Source: Istiophorus platypterus (lineage: Eukaryota > Chordata > Actinopteri > Istiophoriformes > Istiophoridae). Taken from it: 64,000 nucleotides of DNA. The stretch spans positions 19,105,446 to 19,169,445 of the forward strand of contig CM029129.1 of assembly GCA_016859345.1 (NCBI GenBank), given 5' to 3'. Positions 1 through 10,620 of this stretch are shown here, in pieces. The stretch's first letter is position 1. Every line of letters begins with the position of its first letter. A program made the position numbers and the translations under genes. Under the pieces are notes generated by a model. It had not been told where the DNA came from. It did no database searches and saw only the letters and a program-made list of their open reading frames with translations.

Positions 1-439
1 ACAAAACAAAACACAAAATTTAACTAGTGCATGCATTTATGACACGTGCAGAGGGATATACCAGGCTTTTGGAAATCCTGTTTTGTTTCTTCATGTCGCC
101 ACAGATTACAGTCAGCTCTTCTTGCATTTTGAGGAAGGACCATGACTATTTTACCGCAAATTGAACAACTTACTCAACGACACGCATTTTTTCACAGGAC
201 CAGCTTTTATTTTGTTGAGGGCCTTCGTGGCTCTTTGTAAAAAAAGCAAGAAGTTTGGAACCTGGAGCTTTTACTTCTCAGAGTAAACGGGAAACCGACT
301 AACCTCTGTCGAATCGCACCATCTAGTGGTTGACCGAGGACCAAACGCACCTTGCACCGTCGTGACATCTTCACCTGGTCGGAGCCCGCGGGGTCGCGAA
401 CACTTCCACACCTTGCGGATGAAATGACAACTTTTCCTT
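1..439. other. Left-edge non-coding sequence
   Basis: No open frame here resembles a protein and no RNA gene is visible. The stretch is AT-rich up to about 280 and becomes GC-richer towards the CpG block that follows. By synteny trim3 would be expected to the left of the window, so this could be an intron or promoter flank of that gene, but nothing in the sequence proves it. Confidence 0.5.
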
Positions 440-690
440 TTCTTTTTTAATCTTCTCTCCTTTTTTTACTCCGCTTTTCTCGTGGTAAATGAAGAGACGC
501 GCTCAGGCCGAGTCGCACCGGGCGACATCGGTGACAGAAACAACGGGAGGGGTCGTGTGCGTGTGACCGCGGGGGGCGGAGGAGACGAACCGCGCGGAGC
601 GACGAACCCGCCGGACCGGGCCGGTCCATCACCGGTCCGTCACCGGTTCATGACCGGTTCCGTCCGCTTCACGGCATCGTCCGACCTCGT
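440..690. promoter_or_regulatory. CpG-rich block, candidate promoter
   Basis: CG dinucleotides are dense between about 485 and 690, in contrast to the CpG-poor AT-rich sequence on both sides. This is what a vertebrate CpG-island promoter looks like. It lies directly 5' of the tRNA-Trp gene and may simply be its open-chromatin flank. It could also be the promoter of a leftward gene beyond the edge, since trim3 follows arfip2 in this neighbourhood in other vertebrates. No TATA box or convincing 5' exon with a splice donor was identified. Confidence 0.4.
611..664. repeat. 11-bp tandem repeat with ACCGGT core
   Basis: Four consecutive 11-bp units start at 621, 632, 643 and 654. Each begins CCGGT, and each junction from one unit to the next reads ACCGGT or GACCGGT. 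A fifth, looser unit precedes them at 611. The array ends 18 bp before the tRNA gene. Confidence 0.75.
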
Positions 691-754
691 GGCGCAACGG
701 TAGCGCGTCTGACTCCAGATCAGAAGGTTGCGTGTTCAAATCACGTCGGGGTCA
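683..754 (+). tRNA. tRNA-Trp (anticodon CCA)
   Basis: This is a complete 72-nt cloverleaf without an intron. The acceptor stem pairs 683-689 with 747-753 and contains one T-G pair (687-749). The anticodon stem is 708-712 with 720-724, and its loop 713-719 carries CCA at 715-717. The T stem is 730-734 with 742-746 around a TTCAAAT loop. The discriminator base is A754. A short T-rich run (TTTCTTT) just downstream fits a Pol III terminator. The sequence agrees with the vertebrate tRNA-Trp as I remember it, so it is probably functional and not a SINE-derived copy. Confidence 0.96.
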
Positions 755-764
755 TTTCTTTGCG

Positions 765-3225
765 GATTTTAAGAGAGATTCGGAAAGTGTCACATTTATA
801 CTCAAACGTCCGAGTAACGACCATCCTCGTATTCCGAAAGTGCTGCGACTGTCCCCTTCGAGTACTTGTACCACTGTTTTCCAGCCTTGAATACTATGAG
901 TACCGTCGGTTTTAAGTTTATAAGCCTACTTTTGTAGAAAAAATTGCATCCATCGTTCCTTTTTCTTTAAAGTACAGACCACTCGTTTTAATATACATTC
1001 ATGTATACAGAATCTTTAGGTGCCTAATCATCACCGGTCAGTCTAAATTCAAATTAATAAGGCAGTGAAATTTAGAAAAAATAATAAGAATTATGCAACA
1101 CCTCAAAAAGAGGCTGAGGAATTAAATGCAGGAAAAATTATTATTATTATTATCAGTATTTTTAATTGAGTCAAAATCAAAAAAACTTTTAGTCTCTTTT
1201 TCTGCCAAAGCTGGATATTTAGCTAAAAAAAGTGTCTGACAGTGTCTCTGGGTAAACACTGACAGGTCCAACATTCAGACAGAGGAATGTGAACTTTAAG
1301 AAAGTTGAACTGTGGCCTGAAACCCTAAAATGTGATTTTCAAAGGGCAGTTCCAGAAACACACATCTCAGCGCGTCACGAGCGGTGGATTCTTTCACGGT
1401 TTTCCTCCTCAAACACCCAAACCTGATTGCGACGCTTGTGAAGAGTCTCACGCCCATGGCCGCTATAGTTGATTAAGTTTACAGCACAGCTGCTGAACAT
1501 GTTCGATCTTCTGTCAAGTCACTTGAAGAGCAGAGTTTAGTTTGAGCAAATTTCTTTCAAACAAGATCTTGCCCCCTCCCCTCCCCAGACATTTTACTTA
1601 AGCACTTAATGCTTAGGGTTTCCCCATTTAAAAGCAATAGGTGGAAAAGCACAGATTAAAACGTGTAAACATTACTGCTGCTTTTACTTGACAGCATATT
1701 TCATAGCGGATCCTTTATATCATGCATTCTTGAAACATTTTCAGTATTCATCTACCTTTTCTGGTCCAGCTGCCGGTTTTCACAAAAAAAAATAATGAAA
1801 TAAATAATATCCAGGATTGTCTCTACACGGGCTTCACTGTGTCTCCTTTCATCTGTAAATCCTGTACAGTTCCCTTTTGTGCTTTTCTGTCTTAAATTAC
1901 TGTCTTCCTCTCTCCTCTCACATGCTCTTCCCTGCTTAAATGCTCTCTTACAATTTGCAAAAGTCTCTCTCTCTCTCTCTTGGTCCAAGCCCCCCCCCCC
2001 CCCCCCCAGCCCACCTCCTTTTCTCTTCTCTATTCATGCCTGTTTCTCATCTTTCACTGGGACACACATACACACTCTTGAGGACACAGTCGAGTGGGAT
2101 AACCCTGGCGAGACTTCAACGGTCGGGCAGAGACAGCAGCGGGTCACCTCGAGTCCTCAGGAGCTGACTCACATGAGAGGGTCCCACTGCAGCACGCAAC
2201 ATAATATCACAATGGCCCGATTGTGCTCCGGAGCCCTCATTTGATATCAGACAGGTCAGTCGCCGGTGACGTAGCGCTCCGAGAACCAGACTGCTATCTC
2301 CGGCGGCGCATAAAGGCCTCGCTTCGAGGAACCGCAGAGGAGAGCTTGTATATTTTCCGCTGAGAGAAAGAGCTTTATTTTATTTTTAATTGCCAAAAAA
2401 TATCCACATTTCTTTTAAAAAAAAAAAAAAAAGGGTGCCCATATATTTCCCAAATTCCCTCTTTTATTCTATTCATTAATTACCCCCCCCCCACACACAC
2501 CCCCCTTGATTTGAAATGCCAGGCGACAGCAAAGGTCCCCATTGAGAGTGCGCCAGTGGGAGGGATGAATGTGCGAGGACAACAGAACAGTCAGAAAGGA
2601 GCCTGTACTGGGCAGTTTTGTTCCAGGGAGCATTATGGCACTGTGAGCGCTCGGATGAGATGGGTGTAAACAAACCCCGTTGCCCGAGCAACACAGCTGA
2701 ATGTCTCTTTCTGTCCCAAATCTCAGCTACTGCAGAGCAGAGACACCGGGGTGGCACAGTGAGGGTGGGCAGATCATCTGGTGGCCAAGGAAGGGGGGGG
2801 GGTCAGCTGCTGGCAATACCGAGCGTGGGTTCATCAACAACAATGCGTCCCATTCAGATTCAATATTCTCGTCACTGATGACAGAATAAGTACAAAATGA
2901 GGGCTGATGTGGATGCGTTTGTCTCCGTGGTTGTTTCAGCAGACACGCAGGACTTAGAACGTCAGAAGTCAAAGTACAAAAGCCTTTGAACTTCTCCGCT
3001 ACATGTCAATCTTCCTTCCAGCCAGACTGACAGCAAGAAGAAATAATAGATGAAGTGAAAGGCAAGTAGTGGAAACCGAGCGGGCATCACCGAGGACACA
3101 TTAGCCCCAGAAACTCTTCAGGGGATTCTATGATGAGGCTGCCGAGGAGACATTTCAATCTGAAGAGCATGAGGTAACACTTAAAATGTTATGCTGAGAG
3201 CATATTCCATAAACAAGAAAATTTT
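765..3225. other. Intergenic spacer or distal 3'UTR
   Basis: No protein-coding frame is supported. The stretch holds an ATT trinucleotide run near 1140-1155, a CT run (about 1966-1980) followed by poly-C (1990-2007), an A-run at 2419-2432 and another poly-C near 2485. Near 2266-2345 a short GC-richer patch contains a TGACGTA (CRE-like) motif and a CATAAAG box. Minus-strand AATAAA hexamers occur around 2371-2382 and 2463, so the formin's 3'UTR could extend this far if the proximal signal at 3246 is not the main one. Confidence 0.5.
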
Positions 3226-3245
3226 TAAAAAGGAGAGTGTCACCT

Positions 3246-3251
3246 TTTATT
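3246..3251 (-). promoter_or_regulatory. Candidate poly(A) signal of the formin gene
   Basis: TTTATT on the plus strand is AATAAA on the coding strand, about 230 nt past the formin stop codon, and it is followed on the coding strand by a T-rich stretch. It is the first canonical hexamer after the stop. Alternatives lie near 2463 and 2371-2382. Confidence 0.45.
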
Positions 3252-3477
3252 GCGAACAAAGAGACAAAGACAGAAAGGAATATGCTGCGATTTTTGAACG
3301 TGGGCTGACTTCCAAAAATCAAAGCCTTCACAGTTCAAAGCAAGTCTTTGGTTGCCTGGGTTCATTTGAAGGGTAAAAAAAAAAAAGAGGAAAAAAAATG
3401 AAAAAACAAATTTCAACAATCTAAAAACACAAATAAAATGACAAAGCTTGGTTTCTGTCTCTGAATAAAGTTTTTAG

Positions 3478-6400
3478 TCAAGTATTAGATCCTTTGAAGT
3501 TCTGTTCTTCCACGTCACAGGGCTTACTTCTGCCTCCAATGCGCCTGAAGAAGGACATTAACCCAGAGCCGCTGCCTTGCCCCTCCACGCGATTCCTCGC
3601 CTTGCCGCGAAGCAACGGAAAGACTCCTGTGACTTCCTCTCCCGTATTTTCTGTCCTTGAGCCAGAGGAGTATGACCTTTGAGATATGCTTCTCTGCAAC
3701 AAGTCCCCCGGCCGGAGGCCAGGTCCAGGAGATCGTCTAGCTTCATCCACGGAAACGGACCTGACGATCGGACCTTGCGACACGCCTCTCTGACGGGGGC
3801 ACTCGGGAAGAGACCCGGAAACCCTGGATGGAGAAGTCAGACCCTCCCGCCTGCCATCATCGCTCTCCCAGACGCCATCATCGAGGTCGTCTCCTCCGCC
3901 GGATGTCGAGGAAAGTCTTTGTTGGTGCGCTTGTCTGTTCCGGTGTGGGATGTTTCTTTGGGGACAAGTGAAAGGGCTCAAGATAGTCCACGGGGAACCG
4001 ACATGCCCGTTGTTGGCAAAGAAGAAGTCTCTGGTTCTAGGCCGAGGGGTACTCGGAGTAGCAGGAGTATCTTGCGCTCTCTCCGAGCGGCGAGGAGTTC
4101 CTGAAACTCTCTCCCCGTTGAGGCTACTTTTGCTGCTTTGGTAGCGAAGCACCTTCCGAGTTTTGTCATGCATCTTCTCAGCGTCCGCTCTGTTTTCCAG
4201 CGCTGCTACCTGCCCATCCTCTTTCTGAAGTTTGGGTTGTTTCTTTTCAGGCCTCTCCTGTCTAGTACGGGGCGTAGCCTCAGTTTTTTCTGCCGATGGA
4301 AAGGTCTCAGAACTGCGGTCAGTCGGGGATCCTTCGACCGGGGTTAGCATGTTCCTCCTACATCTGGCTAACCCCTCCGGAACAGTGGACAGAAAGCTGT
4401 GCAGGGCCGACTCCAGGCTGGACGAGTCCTGATCGGGCTCGGGTCCTGAGCCAGACACTGTGGAGCGTCGCTTGGCTGCAACACGCATGCTCTCCTTCCG
4501 CTTGCGCCTCTGCTCTGCCACCTCTCGCTCTTGGTTCTCCTGCAGCCAGGAAAAAAGAAGATATATTCAAGTAAACTCTTAAGTGCAGACTAGTGACACA
4601 AGGGAAAAGGAGGAAAGAGCTTGTTGAAATTCAAAGTACTCAACGTCTTCCTATTCTCACCTGTACAGCTGTATCAAACCGCTTGCAAAAGGAATGGAAG
4701 ATGGAGCAGCACTCCTCCAGTTTGAAGGTAGCTGGGTCTTCGCAGAAGTACTCGGCAACAGCATCGCTCAGAGACTTTAGCTCCTGGAGAGAGGATTCCA
4801 GGTTGGCCAGCTTGGCATCAGCCCTCTGAGAATTTAAAACATAAAAGGGTTTAAATTAGAGGGATCCAGACTGCACAGTGCTTTACTTATATATCTTGGT
4901 GCTTTTGCACAATTTAGGCCAAACAACACTGGGAAAAAACTTTACCAAGAGAAACGTTTCCATCTGCTGCAAGAGGCCAAGCTGCCGTCTGCTGCTGTAC
5001 AGTTTCACTTCCTGGATCTTCTTCACCTCTCTCTCAAAGTCTGTGATTACCTCCTCTTTGCAAATTCTGTGGAATCGGGCGCCATTTACACGATGACCAC
5101 GACAAAGTCCGAGGAACGCAACAAAAAAAATTGCAATCTTTTACCAATCGAATTCAGTTTTGTATGGAATCACACATGACAGTATTTGCATTTACTGCTA
5201 GTGGGCAAAACATGTTTGGTTAAATTACCAAATAGATTGTGAGTAAACTAAAGATAGCCACCTTGCTGCCATCCCGATGTGTTCAAGCTGGCTGGGAAAA
5301 GTAAGCAACTCGGCATCAATGTCCTCCGCTTGCTATGGGTGGAGGATAAAAGACAGAGATGGTAGTTACATTACCATTCGAAAGACATGGCATGATAGCA
5401 GGCTTTTTTTGTTGTTGTTTTTTTGATAATTTCACAAATATTTTCTTCAGCGAACATCCATCCACTCCAGGGCTCCCCCTCACCTTGGCGACATAGTGCA
5501 TGAGGTTCATGCCAGGCTTGTTGGCCTTGGTGTCTGCCAGCTTGAGCAGAGAGGTCATCCTGAAGCCAATGGCGTTGGCACTGTAGCCACCCTGAATTAT
5601 AAATGTGAATCGTCCATTCGTCAGTTAATTGAATGCTTTAGTAAAAAGCCTCTGCAAGGGCAAAAGGGCAGCTTAATTGCATTCGATTTTCATACAGTAG
5701 TGAGCGTAATAAAAACTTTATTCAGAGGAAAAAATACCAACAGCATTCATGTAGTTCCCAGCTTTTAACACCAGTCGAATGACTGAATGGAGGTCATCAC
5801 AGTCCAACAGCTCTAGAAGGAGACAGGAAAAAGAGATGGTGATAAAGAGTCTTTATATAAACACTAAAATTGGACCCGGATGGTGTAAGAGCAGTGAGTT
5901 GGGACTGTTAGAAGCTCTGGAGGATGTGTGGGAAATGTTACCATTAGCTGCTTTGGTCATGACAGAGACCGAGTTCTTCACTTCCTCCATGAGAGGAAAG
6001 AATTCCTCCCTCAGCACCATCGTTTTCAGGCATTCCTCGTAGCTAGTGGACATCAACATCAACGGCTGATTACTGCATCAGGTGTTGTCATTTTATCAGT
6101 TTTATCAGTCATTATTAAGTCTACCGAACAACAAATGTGATAAAGAAAAATCAACAAAAATAATAATAGCATGTTTCTTTTTGATGTGCTGTATATGTAG
6201 CAGAACATATGCAAGATTATAGATGCACACAAAAAATATTCTATATCAGCTTATTAGCTAATGCATTTTTTTTTCATGATGCCAACGATGGTCGCTGATC
6301 ATGAAAAGAAGTTAGTTAATAATGTGTGTAAAACTTTAACACATTTTAGTTAGGCTTGAGAATGCAAAGAACACTTATATAACTAACATGCAATCATATA

Positions 6401-9291
6401 TTTCATAAATGTTTGAGTTACCAAATTAAAATAAATAAATAAAAATCTTTCTGGAAAAACTCCGGACTCACCCCGGCACTTTGACCAGCTGCACCATGAA
6501 CTGGTCGGCCTCAGGTAACGCGGAGAGGTTCCCGCTGAATGACAGCAGCTGCTCCACCTGTGCATCAACGGGAGATTGATGCAACAGTGATTACATTCAC
6601 TCTCTCTTTTATTTATATATAAATAAAATATGATTAAATTGCATAGATAGACAGTGGTCAGCCAGTTTTCAGGTCGCTTAGCATGACCAATGTAAAGCAT
6701 GTAAAGCAAAGAGCAAAAATATTCTCCCAAAATGACCACAAACAGCTTCTTAATAATAATAGTAATTGAAGGACTTTGGGGTCAATATCTTTTTCATTAG
6801 AATAGAGAAAAATATAGTATCTAAATAACAGAGGGGAATATCTGGTCTTACAGTAGTTGGTATTCTAAGACACTTTCACGTTCATTACTTTGTGCGTAAA
6901 GGAACAGAAAAGAAAGGTGAGAAGAAAAGAGCTGAGTGGTTGTTACCTCATTTTCATCTGGTAACAGTTTACAAAGCTCTCTCAGTTTGCCCGTTCCAAA
7001 TCGCAGCCAGTTCCCTTGACGGATGTCCCGTACCATTTCTGTCATCGGCCTGCAGGTAGAGATAAAAGACAACATTAATAAAAGGTGCCATAATCCCATG
7101 ATAATCACCATAACTTATCAAACCTCAATAGTCCTGCCGAGTTACGCTGGTCGCCTCCCTTCCTTCCAGGCTACCACTGGTTTCTAATTCATCTCAAAAC
7201 AGTGTGAAAATGGAAAAATAATGACCAAACATAAATTCAATGAAAACAGCGGTGTAAATTTAGTGGCTTATTACAAGCTGTTTAGTGGCAGCCTACTTTA
7301 GGCTTTTGGATGTTACGGCTTCCTGGATGATGCTGAGGCAATTTGAATATGACCAAGATGCAGAGGGCAGACAGTATTACAGTACTTAGCTGCAGACACA
7401 CACTGAGGGTGCATTTGGTATTCAAAGTGACAGCTGACTGGACCTTGGACTGAAACTGACGCCCCCTAGTTAAGTTTCAGAAAACAGAAACTGGCTCCAG
7501 TGTCGAAGAGGCAATTTGCAAGCATATATCAAAACTGCTACTTAAAAAGTTGAGGCAATTTAATATAACAGTACTTTTTCCCCTCCCCTCATAATTTTAC
7601 AGTTTTTGTTTGATTTACTCACTCACAATTATTCTATTATTCTAAGGTATTACGTGTCCGTCTAGGTAACTAAACATGAATTTGAGTTGAGAGGTAGTAG
7701 TGCATTATTAAAACAGCATTAATAAACACAACATCTCTGTATTTTCTGCATCAAAAACCAACCTGACCCTCTAACTTTAAATGATGCTGCCTTAATTTAG
7801 GAGACAAAATTGTAGGGGTGAAAGGGAGGTGTAAATCACCCCAGAGGGCCCCCAGTGAGCGCAACTCGCTTTGTTTTCAGGTAAGTAGGAGTTCAACCAA
7901 CAATTAGGTCCAATTTTCGAATGGGAAACTGCATTTTATAAATAAACAGCTGACTCAGCTAAGTAGCAAGAATTACAGGAGCAGCTGTGGAAAGTAAACC
8001 CGTAGAGATCAGTGTTAATCCAACATGGCTAAATTGGTGCAGACTGCTTGGTGCATCCCCCCTACCAGGCCAGCACTATGCTCTCCTGTCATTTAAGTGT
8101 AAAACAAAATGAGTAATAATTGTTAAAACAAATGTGGCTTTTTACATATGTTTCTACTAAATGCTCTCGTGATGAGAAAAAAAAAAAGGATTTCCATGTA
8201 TTTGAATATGGTCCAAGGAGATAACGAGCTTGCAGGTTGGTTAATGATTAGCACGGTGGAAGTGGTTCACTGGTCGAGATCCGTATTTCTGACTCTGTTT
8301 GACATGAAAGCCCCTTTCTCTCACCACTGCTGACTGTAGTTAATACATTTGGTGTGCTTTTAGTTCTCCTTGTGTTTCCTTTTCATTATACGTTGCCCTA
8401 TGGCGTTCTTCTAGTCTTCTCATACTATTTTCTCACCTCACCTCTTGAAATGTCTCAAGAAGATCCCAATATTCATACTCTTTTTAGAGTCAAGGATTGT
8501 GGCCTGAAGAGAAAGGGAACAAAAATCATTAATCAAAATAAAAAATAACAATTAAAAAGAAAGGTTTCTCCTCTGTGCAGCCATATTCAGACGAGAAGTC
8601 CATACTCAACAGTATAATTCAAATAATCTCTGAGGAAGCAAAGAACACTCCCCCACACTGTTTTACTTCGGTAGTTCCTCACTGATGATATAATTGGTAT
8701 GGAACTTTTAAAAATCACTTCCTGTTTGTGGGCTCATAACTTCCCTAGCATGTGGATTTTTTTTGAGTTTTTACATCCAATACAACTTAGTATTGTCAAC
8801 ATCAGTTACAGGAAAATCCACCATCTTTCTATATAACAAAGTTTATAAATACAACTCCAGCTCTGCACCTGAGGCTCCGGTAGAAAGAGGTCTAGGCCAT
8901 CGAGCTTCAGACCCGTGACCCTTGAACTGCGTAGCGAGGCCCGTTTGTCCACGTGACAGAACAGCTCCTCCATGCTCCTGATATCCAGCACCAGGTCCCT
9001 CTGGGGCCGCTTCGAAGTCCAAACATTCAGCTTGCCCAGGACGCGCTGGCTTGGGATGGTGTCCCAGTTCAGCTTTTTCATGGATCTTCTCTGGACATTA
9101 CGAGCGCCAAAAGGAGCGGGAAGAGGAGGGGGAGGGGGAGGAAGAGGAGGAGGAGGAGGTGGTGGTGGTGGTGGCAGCATTGGCGCAGGAGAAGATGCTT
9201 GGAGATCTGAATCTTCCGGAGCATCCGGTGGCGAGGGAGGAGACGAGTCTTGAGAGGAAGATGCAGATTTTAAAATCAGCACTCCCTCCAT
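3478..9291 (-). CDS. fhdc1-like: FH2 domain-containing formin, FHDC1 family
   Basis: Eleven coding exons were assembled by matching splice sites and phase: 9291-8869 (exon probably starts at 9350), 8503-8442, 7049-6947, 6557-6472, 6042-5942, 5812-5742, 5591-5484, 5332-5262, 5066-4946, 4825-4661 and 4539-3478. They total 2373 bp, or 790 aa. The ATG is supported by an in-frame TGA 12 nt upstream. Residues 39-60 are a short proline-rich FH1. FH2 runs from about 67 (KKLNWDTIP) to about 455 and includes the core GNYMNAGGYSANAIGF near 276-291 and KLADTKANKPGMNL. The C-terminal exon is basic, Ser-rich and low in similarity. FHDC1 formins nucleate or bundle actin and bind microtubules through the C-terminal tail. 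Human FHDC1 is about 1140 aa, so this tail is shorter. Exon 5812-5742 uses a weak GTTGGT donor. FHDC family membership is secure from the KLADTKANKPGMN block. Which teleost paralogue it is (fhdc1, fhdc2, fhdc3 and so on) cannot be told here, but its position beside arfip2 argues against strict fhdc1. Confidence 0.93.
7050..8441. other. Intron of the formin gene
   Basis: This 1.4-kb intron separates the 62-bp exon carrying DSKKSMNIGIFLRHFK from the exon beginning PMTEM. It is AT-rich, with several poly-T runs, and I see no additional exon or RNA gene in it. Confidence 0.75.
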
Positions 9292-9350
9292 CGGTTTCTC
9301 TCAAATCCAAAGATGACGGATGGAAAAATCCCACTGCTGGTCAGTCAGAT

Positions 9351-10455
9351 CTGAGGAGATACATACACCACAAATTCATTTAAAAATTCATTATTTTAGA
9401 CAAGTTTAGAACATGAAACTATATATGCACTGAATGTCTCTTATATGTTTATAAAGTCATCAGGAACAATCTTTTTAAATGAAGTGGTTTCTCATTGTTT
9501 CGAGGCACAGATTAATGTTGTCTGGTTAAGCTCATGCTCTAAACATCAACATCACATAACAGGAATATCATAAAGGGCATATTTCCGCAACTGCTGCTTT
9601 GCTGAAAGCCTATTACATTTAAGCAATATGCCTTCATTTCTTGATCAAAAATCAAACAACTTATATCAAATAAATTAAATATTCATGGAAGAAACACCTG
9701 TATCTGTGTCATTTTTTTGGTTTGAGTTATTATGAGTGACCTGTCAAATGGCCAAATACTGTAGTGATCTCAATATTGTGCCAACACCTGTCTTCACTCC
9801 ACACTCAAAGAAAGACATTTCATTGTTGTTTACCTTCTACTTTTCCTCTGTGAACTACACCATGGCATCATTTCCCCCCATGAACTCAATGCCCTGCCCT
9901 AAATATCGTTCTTTAGGGTATCACACGAAATGTCGTTACGAAAATCTCACTATTTAAGGTTTCCTACGTCACAGCAAAAGGAAAATGCCTCATATAACTC
10001 GAATTATACCTTATATTACTTTTTAGAGCCTTGTGGCGAATTCGGCATAGATGTCATCTACCAAGCAACATATTCACAGGTAGGTTTTACTCTCAAATTT
10101 GGTTCTGCACCGTTTAGAGCCGCAACCCGCAGTTTATTATCCTAGTAGGAAGTTGTAGAATTAACAGGCGAGTCAACTTCAATTAAATGTGATTATACAA
10201 GAACATGTCGTATTTGGTGGGATATTCGTAAGCAGAATATTAATGTCAACACAAGAGACTCCGAAAATATACTAAAAGTTGCTAAAATATGTGTTTGCGC
10301 ATTCCGAAAAACAAGGCATCCTTAATTTGACGTTTTTTCGCTGTCAGTTCTTCACATGCGATGACACTTAAATAAAACATATTGACAAAACATCCAGCGC
10401 GCACTATAGAGCCTGGCCATTCACAGCTGCATTATTCCAGGCTAATTTTACTCAC
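9351..10455. other. Intron 1 (5'UTR intron) of the formin gene
   Basis: This is AT-rich sequence between the predicted non-coding exon and the start-codon exon. The coding-strand acceptor reads TATCTCCTCAG and ends at 9351. I see no exon or repeat in it. Confidence 0.55.
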
Positions 10456-10620
10456 CGTGTTTTTAAAACGGAGCAATGATATAAAACCTCCCTCCGACCT
10501 CGTGTCGAGCTTCTGCAGACTGCTACAGTCACTGCGTCTCACGAACAGCGGTCACAGGTGCAGGGCGCGTCTCCACCAATCAAATTCAAGTCAGTTTCAC
10601 AGGTACGGGAACGCCCCTTT
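10456..10620 (-). promoter_or_regulatory. Predicted non-coding first exon and promoter of the formin gene
   Basis: On the coding strand a strong donor (CACG followed by GTGAGT) lies at 10451-10455. The stretch upstream of it, to about 10620, is GC- and CpG-richer than its surroundings and contains no ATG in frame with the protein. This fits a 5'UTR exon spliced to the exon that starts at 9350. The transcription start itself is not determined. Confidence 0.55.
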
